From the NCBI GenBank assembly GCA_944392525.1, contig CALXXB010000010.1, positions 1 to 29,056 of the forward strand: a stretch of 29,056 bases of DNA, read 5' to 3'. Each line of letters begins with the position of its first letter. Position 1 is the first letter of the stretch. Under the pieces are notes generated by a model. It was not told the DNA's origin and did no database searches. It saw only the letters and a list, made by a program, of their open reading frames with translations. Positions 14,839 through 23,446 of the stretch are shown in pieces. The position numbers and the translations under genes were made by a program. The stretch comes from an uncultured Clostridia bacterium. GTDB lineage: Bacteria > Bacillota_A > Clostridia > TANB77 > CAG-508.

Positions 14839-15987
14839 TTATTCTAAACTAAATGACATTACAAAGTCTGTTCCTTCTTTTAATTGCATAATAACTGTTA
14901 AATGTTTTGATTGTGCGGCACTTCCTGCTCCGCTTCTTATTGTCGTTTCATATATATATGTACTTCCTTCATTACTAATATCAACTTCTGATGCAGTATC
15001 AAGATTATAATTAAAGAAATTTGAATTTACATACTCTTTAAATTTATCTAAAGTATCAAAATTATTGTTTCTAAATGTTTCATCTAATAATTCATATGCA
15101 TGAGAGTAATCTTTTGTATTTATCATTTGTAAGAAAATATATACATTTCCTTGTATTTTCTGCTCTGGTTTTAATTTACTATATTCCTCTTCATATGTAC
15201 CAATTTTAATTGTATAGTTATCTAAAAGTATAGTGTAATCCCAAACTCCTTTTGCCCTTACTGTATAAGAAGTATTATAATTATCAACTAATATATATTC
15301 TACATAGTCATCTTTTATTTCTACGGAATATTGTGATAATACTGCATTTTCAAGTACAGTTCTATATCCATTTACATATTCTTGATAATCAGCAAAAGTT
15401 GGAAATCTTTCTTGTTTATATTCTTCGTCTATCATAGAATATGCTTCTTCTGGGTTATTTAGCTCTTTTTGCACGAAATCTTTTAAATACATTCTACACG
15501 CATCTTCCCCACTTATAGTAGTATATTCAAAAGTGTTGTTTCCATTATCGCTAATCTGTGTTATATCTGTTTCTAAGTTTATTCTATCTATATCATCAAC
15601 ATCACTTACTTCTTCTATTGTATATGTACTATTTTCATTATCTACTCTGACAATTAAGTATACATCCTCGCCATTTTCACCTATTTTTCCTCTTACAGCA
15701 TAACTTGCTATTCTCTCTTCATTTAATATATTCATATCTTCTGCTATAAAGTTTTCATCTAAGTTGTTTTTTATACAATTTTCTACTGAAAAGAATTTCG
15801 TTGGATCGTTTAATTTTTCTGATGTATATTCTACATTTAATAGATCTCCTTCTCCTTCTGGTACATCCTTTGGATCTATATAACTCGGATTATTTCCTTT
15901 TAAACAGAACAACAGCACAATACATATAACACATATGATAAGGACTATTACTCCAATAATAATTATTAACTTTCGTTTATTCTCCAT
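14839..15987 (-). CDS. VirB8-like membrane protein with two NTF2-like domains
   Basis: The protein has 382 aa, and GGGAGG lies 5-6 nt before the ATG. One N-terminal membrane helix (6-28) is followed by an extracytoplasmic part with two similar domains, about 161-255 and 281-381. Each opens with a helix pair: YLKDFVQKELNNPEEAYSMI, then FADYQEYVN; and FLQMINTKDYSHAYELLDE, then LDKFKEYVN. These are followed by beta strands. The same helix pair is found in the protein at 19697-20644. This anchor-plus-NTF2-like layout is that of VirB8/TcpC-type core proteins of Gram-positive secretion systems. It follows the cell-wall hydrolase gene by 22 bp. The VirB8 relation is inferred from layout and context. 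Confidence 0.65.
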   Translation of the reverse strand: MENKRKLIIIIGVIVLIICVICIVLLFCLKGNNPSYIDPKDVPEGEGDLLNVEYTSEKLNDPTKFFSVENCIKNNLDENFIAEDMNILNEERIASYAVRGKIGENGEDVYLIVRVDNENSTYTIEEVSDVDDIDRINLETDITQISDNGNNTFEYTTISGEDACRMYLKDFVQKELNNPEEAYSMIDEEYKQERFPTFADYQEYVNGYRTVLENAVLSQYSVEIKDDYVEYILVDNYNTSYTVRAKGVWDYTILLDNYTIKIGTYEEEYSKLKPEQKIQGNVYIFLQMINTKDYSHAYELLDETFRNNNFDTLDKFKEYVNSNFFNYNLDTASEVDISNEGSTYIYETTIRSGAGSAAQSKHLTVIMQLKEGTDFVMSFSLE

Positions 15988-16009
15988 ATATGCCTCCCTT
16001 ATTTATATA

Positions 16010-19000
16010 TTAAAAGAACTGTAATGCATATGTAAATGTATTTACATTATTAGAAATTTTTACTACGTCACCCGGCTGTGGCGCATGTATATATTGCCCA
16101 TTTCCTATGTAAATACCAACATGTCCGCTTTTCCATAATATATCACCTGGTCTTGCCTCTGATACTGGTACTACTTTTTTAGCTTCATTCTTTTGTGTTT
16201 CTGATTGATGTGTAATTGAAATTCCAGCTTGTTTATAACACCATTGTGTAAGTCCTGAACAGTCGAAAGTATCTGGTCCAGCTGCTCCCCATACATATGA
16301 ACAGCCAAGTTTTGATCTTGCGGCCTGAATTATTGCATCACCTGTTGCTGATGATCCTTCAGATGTTGATACATTAATTCCGGCATTCTTAAACATTTCT
16401 GTCATATAGTTGCAAGTATTTTTTATCCAATCATCTGGTGGTACACAATACATATGTGTTCCTGGAGGATTTCCTCTTGATATAGAATCAACTGTATATT
16501 GTCCATTTGTAAAATATTCTCCACTTATTAACTTAAAGAATGACTCTATTGAATCTTCCATTGTGTGATAGCTATTCCAATTTCCTTGTCCTCCATTTGA
16601 AATACTAAACATGTTATTTCCACCAATTGCAATATTTGTTCCCGCACTACTTTCTGTTATAGCAACTGCTGCAGCAAATACTGCATTAACATTATATTTT
16701 TCTTGACATTCTAGGAAGAAATCAGCATATTGTTGAAGAACACGATCATTACTATACCATGAAAAAGCTTGTTTTAATGTATTAAGATCTGTTATAACAA
16801 TTTCAGATTGAGATTTTGTTGTATCTACTATGTAATCTCCTGCTCCTACAGATACTAATGTACCTGGATAGAATATACTAAAGTCAAATTCTGTTACTCC
16901 ATAATCTATGGTTGTTGCTTTATATAAAAGGTACTTAGTTAACTCTAAAAATGGTTCTTTTATTCTATCATTTGATTCTATTATTTCAAATAGCCAATCT
17001 GCTGCAGATATTATACTACTATTATTTCTTTCATAATCCGGATCATTAAACAATGTTACAAAATTAGGTTCTTCTGAATCAGGATCAGTTTTTTCCTTTA
17101 ATGATGGAGTTCCTGCAACATATTTTGTAGTCTCTATTGTATTGGTTATTGAATCTTTTATATTTATATATCTAGTATAATATTCAACTGTAGAATTAAC
17201 TTTATAAGTTACCTCCGGAGGAGATGCTGTACTTCCACTACTTCCATTATTAGTTGTATTAGAAGTGTGACTTGATATATATCTTTGCTTTACACTTGAT
17301 CCTAACCTAGATTTTTCTGCTTCTATTTCATCACATGTATATGTCTCTCCATATCCAGTACTTGATAATTCGTAATCCGTAGGATCCTTTGTGTTTTCAC
17401 TTGTTGTTGTATTTGACGTTGGCGCATTATATGTAAATTCATTTTGATAATCTACAATCCATACATTTGCTCTTGTAACCGCTATATTAACTGTATTTGT
17501 TTGAGTTACAACTGTTTTGGTCGTTGTATAAGGTTGATCTGGTCTAGTTGGTTCTGGATCATGCTCATGTTCACCTACAGTTCCTGTTTCTGATATTCCT
17601 CCACAACTAGCTGTTATCGTAGCTTCCTTTACAATTGATTTTGTATGTAATGTGTAGGTCCACTGATCAACATCTGTATTTACTGTCAGATTATCATGAA
17701 CCGTTATTTCTATATCGCTGTCATACACCAGATCTGCTAAGTCTAACACAAAACCTTTGCCTTCACCTACAACCAATAAGGCCCATAAGTAATCAAAAGG
17801 CATTGTATATGGTTTTACCATTGCTTCATAATTAATATCTGTTGTTGTCATACTATAACTAGTTGTATCAACTGGATCTACATTTGGATCGTCTGTTGTA
17901 ACAGTAGTATCAACTTGCCTCCAAGTAGCAACTACAGCAACATAATTAGAATCATTATTACTCTTAGCAATACCTGCCGCACCCGCATCTGTAGTAACTA
18001 TATATGAGCAACCTTTCATAATTTCACTAATATCCATCCATCCATTAAGAGTATCACTAGATGGATTAGATATATATACTTGTCCTTGTTCATTTATATC
18101 AACAAGTGCCATTAGGTGTCCAACATTTGTAAATATAGTAGCTGGCGTAACTGAAACTAACATTACTTTTCCATTTCTTAAGTTGTCTTGTATCTGTTCC
18201 GCCGTAGGATTATATGTGATTTCCGCCGTCATTCCTAAAGCTTCCATTTCTCCTTTTAACGGTTCTGCTCCAGTATATCCATATTTTGCGTTCATTTCAG
18301 CAGCCGTATCTGCTGGTGTATAGTTAAGATTTGTTAAACCACTGGCTAAAATCGCTAATGATGTCGGTCCACATCCTGAATCTGAAATTGTACCACTCCA
18401 ATATGTATTATTAGCATATGTCCCTTTATACTGTTTGAATTGCTTATATGTAATTCCTGCTGATGATACATATTCTGAATCATATCCATCTCCACTATTT
18501 GGAATTTCTGTAGCTTCTCCTACATTTCCGTTCTCATCAGCATTTTCTTCGTTCTCTTTTTCTTGTTCTTCACTATCGCTTCCATCACTTTGTGTTATAT
18601 TTGGATCGTCTGTTGTCCCTCTTGTTCTATTGTTGTCTTCCCAACCCCATCCAAGCCATCCTTGTTTTCCATCTAAAACATCTACTTGCCATGAAAGCCA
18701 TTCTTCCATTGTAGAAACAATTATTCCTCCGGTTTGGCTATCTATTACCTTTCCATCACCTATATATATTCCTACATGTCCATATGGACCAATACTACCA
18801 CTTCCTGTTCCATATACTGATGCGCCTATAGGAATTGCACTCATATCTGTAGATATTATATGATGTTTGGCCGCTTCATAGGCCGAACCATGGTTTTCTC
18901 CACAACGTGGTATACCAGCAATGTCATATACATCAAATACCCATCCTGCACATAGATTTTTACCCGGCCAAGGTGTATTATTAGTTGCTTCTATAATTTT

Positions 19001-19660
19001 TTGGGATATATCTGTCATTACACCTTCTCCTGCAGCAATTGCTCCACCATTTCCTGAAGATGTAGATGCTGCCGTTTGTCTCAAAGTAAAATGTGATAAT
19101 GCATTATTTTTAGCTGTTTCACTACCAGTGCTATTATATTCATCTATATACCCTTGAAATGTAGCTGGATCAACATATGTCATTGTATATCTATTACCAT
19201 CAGTATCTGCTCTTCTAATCTTTATAATTCCTTGTACACTATCTCCATTTATAACCTCATCCCAATTTATCTCTTCATCTGGGTTCGGACGAGTATCCGG
19301 ATATTTAGTAATCATTTCCGCTTTTATTAATTTTGCCAATTCTTCTGGAGAATCCAAATAATCTGCTACACTACTTCCATTTTCTATTAGCTTGTCCCAC
19401 AACTCTTGAGGTGTCATTGAAGTTGATATAGAACCGTCAGAACTTATCGTTGTATCACTAGAAAATGCCGAAGCACCATATGGAGCATTGCTCCAATCAT
19501 CTTCTTTATAAGTTCCATCATCTATTGTTATAAAATAGACAAATGCTGATACTAAAACCAGTATTATACAGATTATTACAATTATAGGAAATAGTAAAGC
19601 CGTAACTGTTTTTAAAACTATTTTTCCTGCTTTTTTTGCCGCCTCTTTAAAATCTTCCAT
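16010..19660 (-). CDS. Four-domain cell-wall hydrolase of the secretion system (two NlpC/P60-like, C39-like, glucosaminidase-like)
   Basis: This 1216-aa protein has one N-terminal membrane helix (16-45) and the rest outside. (1) A Cys-His hydrolase of NlpC/P60 or CHAP type at about 215-340, with C237 in NLCAGWVFDV and H295 in YGHVGIYIGDG. (2) A C39-like papain-fold domain at about 405-555, with C430 in DSGCGPTSLAIL, H515 in VGHLMALVD and N532 in ISNPSS. (3) A Ser/Thr-rich linker of about 400 residues, then a lysozyme-like glucosaminidase domain at about 965-1095 with E1003 in AITESSAG. (4) A complete NlpC/P60 domain at 1105-1216 with C1134 (TFDCSGL), H1180 (SGHVGIYIG) and H1192 (YIHAP). It should open peptidoglycan for the channel, as VirB1/TcpG proteins do. 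It lies between the two VirB8-like genes. Confidence 0.85.
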   Translation of the reverse strand: MEDFKEAAKKAGKIVLKTVTALLFPIIVIICIILVLVSAFVYFITIDDGTYKEDDWSNAPYGASAFSSDTTISSDGSISTSMTPQELWDKLIENGSSVADYLDSPEELAKLIKAEMITKYPDTRPNPDEEINWDEVINGDSVQGIIKIRRADTDGNRYTMTYVDPATFQGYIDEYNSTGSETAKNNALSHFTLRQTAASTSSGNGGAIAAGEGVMTDISQKIIEATNNTPWPGKNLCAGWVFDVYDIAGIPRCGENHGSAYEAAKHHIISTDMSAIPIGASVYGTGSGSIGPYGHVGIYIGDGKVIDSQTGGIIVSTMEEWLSWQVDVLDGKQGWLGWGWEDNNRTRGTTDDPNITQSDGSDSEEQEKENEENADENGNVGEATEIPNSGDGYDSEYVSSAGITYKQFKQYKGTYANNTYWSGTISDSGCGPTSLAILASGLTNLNYTPADTAAEMNAKYGYTGAEPLKGEMEALGMTAEITYNPTAEQIQDNLRNGKVMLVSVTPATIFTNVGHLMALVDINEQGQVYISNPSSDTLNGWMDISEIMKGCSYIVTTDAGAAGIAKSNNDSNYVAVVATWRQVDTTVTTDDPNVDPVDTTSYSMTTTDINYEAMVKPYTMPFDYLWALLVVGEGKGFVLDLADLVYDSDIEITVHDNLTVNTDVDQWTYTLHTKSIVKEATITASCGGISETGTVGEHEHDPEPTRPDQPYTTTKTVVTQTNTVNIAVTRANVWIVDYQNEFTYNAPTSNTTTSENTKDPTDYELSSTGYGETYTCDEIEAEKSRLGSSVKQRYISSHTSNTTNNGSSGSTASPPEVTYKVNSTVEYYTRYINIKDSITNTIETTKYVAGTPSLKEKTDPDSEEPNFVTLFNDPDYERNNSSIISAADWLFEIIESNDRIKEPFLELTKYLLYKATTIDYGVTEFDFSIFYPGTLVSVGAGDYIVDTTKSQSEIVITDLNTLKQAFSWYSNDRVLQQYADFFLECQEKYNVNAVFAAAVAITESSAGTNIAIGGNNMFSISNGGQGNWNSYHTMEDSIESFFKLISGEYFTNGQYTVDSISRGNPPGTHMYCVPPDDWIKNTCNYMTEMFKNAGINVSTSEGSSATGDAIIQAARSKLGCSYVWGAAGPDTFDCSGLTQWCYKQAGISITHQSETQKNEAKKVVPVSEARPGDILWKSGHVGIYIGNGQYIHAPQPGDVVKISNNVNTFTYALQFF

Positions 19661-19696
19661 TTACTCGCCTCAATTCTTGTAATATATTTATCCTTT

Positions 19697-20644
19697 TTAT
19701 ACTTTTGCTTTAAGTTCTATTATTTCGCTTCCTTGATCATTGTATATTATTAGATTTGAAAAAACCATATCTGTTATGTTTGCAGTAGATGTATATCTAC
19801 AATAAAATTTAATTGTCAATTCTCTTGTTGACCCTGAATCTATATTTAACATTGGCTCTGTTAATTCGTGAGTATAAGCAGGATAATGCCCATCTTTATC
19901 ATTCAATAAATATAATGATTCTGTGTTACCCTTTCCATCTAACGTAATTGCCACTTTATTATTATTTGTAACTCTTATTGTATATTCTTCTCTATCCATA
20001 TATGTATTCTTACTAATTACATCAACTACAATATTATTATCTTCTGTAGTCTTATTGATTTCTTCATGTCCAACATAACTATTTATATTTAATTTATAAC
20101 TTCCGTCAACCTCTTCAACTGTAATATAATCCTGTTTTGAATATCCATTATTACTTTTTCCTGTAGCTAACATGTTTTCTGAAATTTTTACTCTATAAAT
20201 ATCTCCTACCCAGTTTTCTACGGAATATATCTTTTGCTCTCCACCAAATACATCTTGATAATAAGATTGGTTAAAAGCTTCTAAAGAATCATACATTTGC
20301 TCTTTACAATCATCCGTTAATAAATTATATGCAGCCTCTGTGTTTCCTTGATTACAAAAATCCATAAACTCTCCTATTACTTCTGTTGCGCTTTTTAATT
20401 TTTCTGTTGAAATAGTTTCTCCAGATACTACTGACTGCGTTGTTTCTATATCCACATTTGTTTCATTCTTTATTTCGGATATAATATCATTTTCCGTTGT
20501 TACATTAATATTTTCTATGTTATTATTAATCTTTGCTGTAAAAAAGTTCAATAATTGAATAATTATGATAAAAGCGGCAATAATGCCGACAGTTATCCAT
20601 ATCTTCTTTCTATGTTGGTTATACCATAATCTTATTTCTTGCAT
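19697..20644 (-). CDS. VirB8-like membrane protein with one NTF2-like domain
   Basis: The protein has 315 aa from the ATG at 20644. GGGAG is 8 nt upstream of it, while a GTG two codons earlier is too close to the site. There is one membrane helix (14-35), a polar stalk, then an NTF2-like domain (about 86-187) opening with FMDFCNQGNTEAAYNLLTD and LEAFNQSYYQDVF. It ends in a beta-rich domain (about 205-315) with VVDVISKNTYMDREEYTIRV and a C-terminal IIYNDQGSEIIELKAKV, resembling an immunoglobulin-like or DUF4352-type fold. It lies between the VirB6-like gene and the wall hydrolase. The topology and helix pair match the protein at 14839-15987. The core-complex role is inferred. Confidence 0.65.
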   Translation of the reverse strand: MQEIRLWYNQHRKKIWITVGIIAAFIIIIQLLNFFTAKINNNIENINVTTENDIISEIKNETNVDIETTQSVVSGETISTEKLKSATEVIGEFMDFCNQGNTEAAYNLLTDDCKEQMYDSLEAFNQSYYQDVFGGEQKIYSVENWVGDIYRVKISENMLATGKSNNGYSKQDYITVEEVDGSYKLNINSYVGHEEINKTTEDNNIVVDVISKNTYMDREEYTIRVTNNNKVAITLDGKGNTESLYLLNDKDGHYPAYTHELTEPMLNIDSGSTRELTIKFYCRYTSTANITDMVFSNLIIYNDQGSEIIELKAKV

Positions 20645-20662
20645 AATCACCGCTCCCTATAT

Positions 20663-23428
20663 TTATTTTGTTTTCTTCTTATATTTATTAAATCTTTCTA
20701 TTCCTCTCATTGTTTCTTTGCTAGCAGCTTGTGCCTGTTCTTCACTCAAATTAGCTTTCTCCTTAAATTCTCCAGCAAAGTGTTCTTGCCACTTCTTTCT
20801 ATCCGGTCCTTTATATTTATCGCCAATTCTTTCTGAATATTTTGCATCTGCAATTGCTCTTTCTTGAGTTATTGAAGAATCATCTTTTCTCATTAACTCT
20901 GCTGTTGCTGCATTTTTAGCACTAACATCATTTACAATATATCTATTTATCGTTCCGTCTTCCTCCATTTTATCTCTTTCTTGTTTTGTAAATCCATTAT
21001 CTTTAAGTGCCTTTTTGTATTCTTTTTTCTTCATTTTTACTAGTTGTTGTTCTGCATAATCTTTATATTTATCATCTTGCGCAAGCTGTCTATAATATTG
21101 TTCTTTGTCTAAATTAGTAGTTCTTTGTTGAGCTTGGGTCATAATTGGATCAACATTAGTTATACCTTTACCTGCCATATATCCTGCTCCTGCTCCTGCT
21201 GCTGTATTTTGAACTATATCACTTGGATCTCCTGATGCAATTCCTACCGCTGCTCCAATAGCACCTCCAGCAATTCCAGCTCCTACTCCTGCTATCCTAG
21301 ATTGTGCACTAGCCACCTTCGAAGCAGCCCTTAGCATTTGTTCTTTGTGTGCTGCAGCTGCTACATAAGTTCTCTTCATTACTCTCTTAGGTGCTGATAC
21401 TTTTTTCTTTGCTCTATCTTTCATTGCATCTTTTCCATAATGTGCTGTTTCTGCTGTATCTGCTGCTTTTAAAGCTTCTGGAGTTCTATCATCTAATTTA
21501 GTTTGTCTTTCATCAGCTTCCGCTTTTCTTGCATCTAGCTTTGCTTGTTCTTCATCAAGATAATTTTTATCTGTTTGAGTTGATGCTTCTTTTCTTAAGT
21601 CATCTAACGCTGCTTGATCTTCACCAATATTTTCCCTCTCTTCATCAATACTTCCTTGTTCCTCATCTACAGAAGGTAAGGCCGTTCCAGCCATTGTTTG
21701 TGTTGCGTCAACGTCTCCATCTAAACTAACTTGTCTAACTGATCCTCCATCGTCTGAATCTCCACCTGAGCCGCCACTTCCACCTGACTTGCTAGATATA
21801 GCTTTATTGCCACCACCTTTTGGTTTACCACCTAGAGAAGACAATTTGCTCAATCCTCCCATTACAAGAGCAGCTCCAGCTGCTCCGTTCAATGCACTTG
21901 GTGTGCTTGCTTTTTCGAATCCGAAAAGGCTTCTTAATAGTTTTTCTGCTGGTAGCATAAATCCTATTGCTACTATTGAATAAATAACATTTGAACCTGC
22001 TAAATCAAAAGCAGAAGTTACTAATATATAATATAATAACAAATGCATCGGTTGGATTAACAAGTTAAATATATATTCTCTGAACCATTTAGTAAAACCT
22101 TGTGCACTTCCATCATTTATTTTATCTATTGGATATGTAACAGCAACCATTGGTGCAATTAATGTTAAGAAAGCCATATACAAAACCCTTCTTAAATATT
22201 GGAATGTAAAATAAATCGTAAAAAATACCAATACTAAATAGCAAATAGTATATCCTACATATCCCCATCCACCAGTGTCAAATTGTAAATCTAATCTCAA
22301 TTTTCCAAGTAGATTAGTAGGATATAGAACAAATGAAACATCGTCCTTATTGACATCTTGCGTACCATCTTCATTTCCTAAACAATTTCCATTTTCATCA
22401 TAAAGCATATATGTCATATCATTTTCATTAAACCATTCAACTATTTTACCATTATCATCAACAGGGAATTTTACTGCAAATGCATTTTCATCAATACTAG
22501 CTGATACAATATCTGTTAGTTTTTGAACTAACGTTACGGAAAAAGCCATAATATAATGCATTAAAAATAGTAAAAGTAATCCAATAATCCAATCTTGTAA
22601 TAATTGTCTATATTTAGCTTTATCTGATGCAAGTGTTGATATCAGCATTCTTATTCCTATGTATAAAAGAACTATCATCATTGCTACCAGTGCTATATTC
22701 CTTATTCCCACATACCAACGTGAAATTGTACTAGATAAATCTGCTGCTATATTTTGTCTAGAAGTTATTACTTTATTTCCATTATCATCTTCATAGTAGT
22801 ATGATCCATCGCTATCTTGCTTTATTTCTATTGGAGTTCCAAAAAAATCCACATTAAATAATAATATTTTTCCTTGGAATATTTCTTCTGGGCTATAACT
22901 GAATACTGGTAAATATAATGTTTTGGGTACTTTTGTATCTTCTGGGAAGTTCGAAGCACTTACTTTAGACATTTTAGCACTTCCTGTACTAACAGCTACA
23001 GATACTACTTTTGGTCCTAACCAAGCTGTAACGCCAACTCCTAAAATTCCTTTTGCAATTCCCGCAATAATTGCGAATACTCCAGCTCCTGATACTATTA
23101 ATCCAACAACTGTAGCAACAGCTGCTACTACAGCGACCGCAACTACTAATATACTTCCTAGAATTTCCCAAATACTTGCGTCTACATCGACGGGCATAAT
23201 GGACTCATCTACTCCCATTATTGCAGATTGCATAATGGTTACAATTGCATCACCTAAAGATACTACCAATGAAAGTACAGGTGTCAATAATTTACCTCCA
23301 CCTTCAACAATATTATCCGTTACTTCTGATCCCAGTGTTGGTTTTGTAATAATAAATTCAAATACTAAAACAAATATCAGCACAATTATAATCTTTGACC
23401 ATATACTTTTATTTGTAAAAAATTTCAT
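20663..23428 (-). CDS. VirB6/TrbL-like polytopic channel protein with long cytoplasmic tail
   Basis: The protein has 921 aa, and TTGGAGGA lies 9 nt before the ATG. A signal-anchor segment (12-32) is followed by hydrophobic segments near 48-72, 84-146 (Ala/Val/Gly-rich), 245-270, 283-305, 390-435 and 455-495. The loop ASDKAKYRQLLQDWIIGLLL and the stretch FTKWFREYIFNLLIQPMH are in the style of VirB6/TrbL family cores. From about 500 on it is hydrophilic: a Gly/Ser linker (533-563), a Glu/Asp/Lys coiled-coil-like stretch (583-660), a glycine-zipper-like segment (about 710-760, GVGAGIAGGAIGAAVGIASG) and a basic end KKKTK. In the family this protein lines the inner-membrane channel. It lies between the VirB4 and VirB8-like genes. 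Confidence 0.75.
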   Translation of the reverse strand: MKFFTNKSIWSKIIIVLIFVLVFEFIITKPTLGSEVTDNIVEGGGKLLTPVLSLVVSLGDAIVTIMQSAIMGVDESIMPVDVDASIWEILGSILVVAVAVVAAVATVVGLIVSGAGVFAIIAGIAKGILGVGVTAWLGPKVVSVAVSTGSAKMSKVSASNFPEDTKVPKTLYLPVFSYSPEEIFQGKILLFNVDFFGTPIEIKQDSDGSYYYEDDNGNKVITSRQNIAADLSSTISRWYVGIRNIALVAMMIVLLYIGIRMLISTLASDKAKYRQLLQDWIIGLLLLFLMHYIMAFSVTLVQKLTDIVSASIDENAFAVKFPVDDNGKIVEWFNENDMTYMLYDENGNCLGNEDGTQDVNKDDVSFVLYPTNLLGKLRLDLQFDTGGWGYVGYTICYLVLVFFTIYFTFQYLRRVLYMAFLTLIAPMVAVTYPIDKINDGSAQGFTKWFREYIFNLLIQPMHLLLYYILVTSAFDLAGSNVIYSIVAIGFMLPAEKLLRSLFGFEKASTPSALNGAAGAALVMGGLSKLSSLGGKPKGGGNKAISSKSGGSGGSGGDSDDGGSVRQVSLDGDVDATQTMAGTALPSVDEEQGSIDEERENIGEDQAALDDLRKEASTQTDKNYLDEEQAKLDARKAEADERQTKLDDRTPEALKAADTAETAHYGKDAMKDRAKKKVSAPKRVMKRTYVAAAAHKEQMLRAASKVASAQSRIAGVGAGIAGGAIGAAVGIASGDPSDIVQNTAAGAGAGYMAGKGITNVDPIMTQAQQRTTNLDKEQYYRQLAQDDKYKDYAEQQLVKMKKKEYKKALKDNGFTKQERDKMEEDGTINRYIVNDVSAKNAATAELMRKDDSSITQERAIADAKYSERIGDKYKGPDRKKWQEHFAGEFKEKANLSEEQAQAASKETMRGIERFNKYKKKTK

Positions 23429-23446
23429 AAAGTTTTTCCTCCAAAT

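Noticed and set aside
15988..16009. Possible internal promoters in the short gaps of the secretion operon (also 19661-19696, 20645-20662, 23429-23446)
   Set aside because: The gaps are 18-36 bp and hold only ribosome binding sites; no -35/-10 pair was seen in them.
18435..18863. 142-codon open frame on the plus strand
   Set aside because: It lies wholly opposite the wall-hydrolase gene, has Ser/Pro-rich composition mirrored from that gene's codons, and no ribosome binding site.
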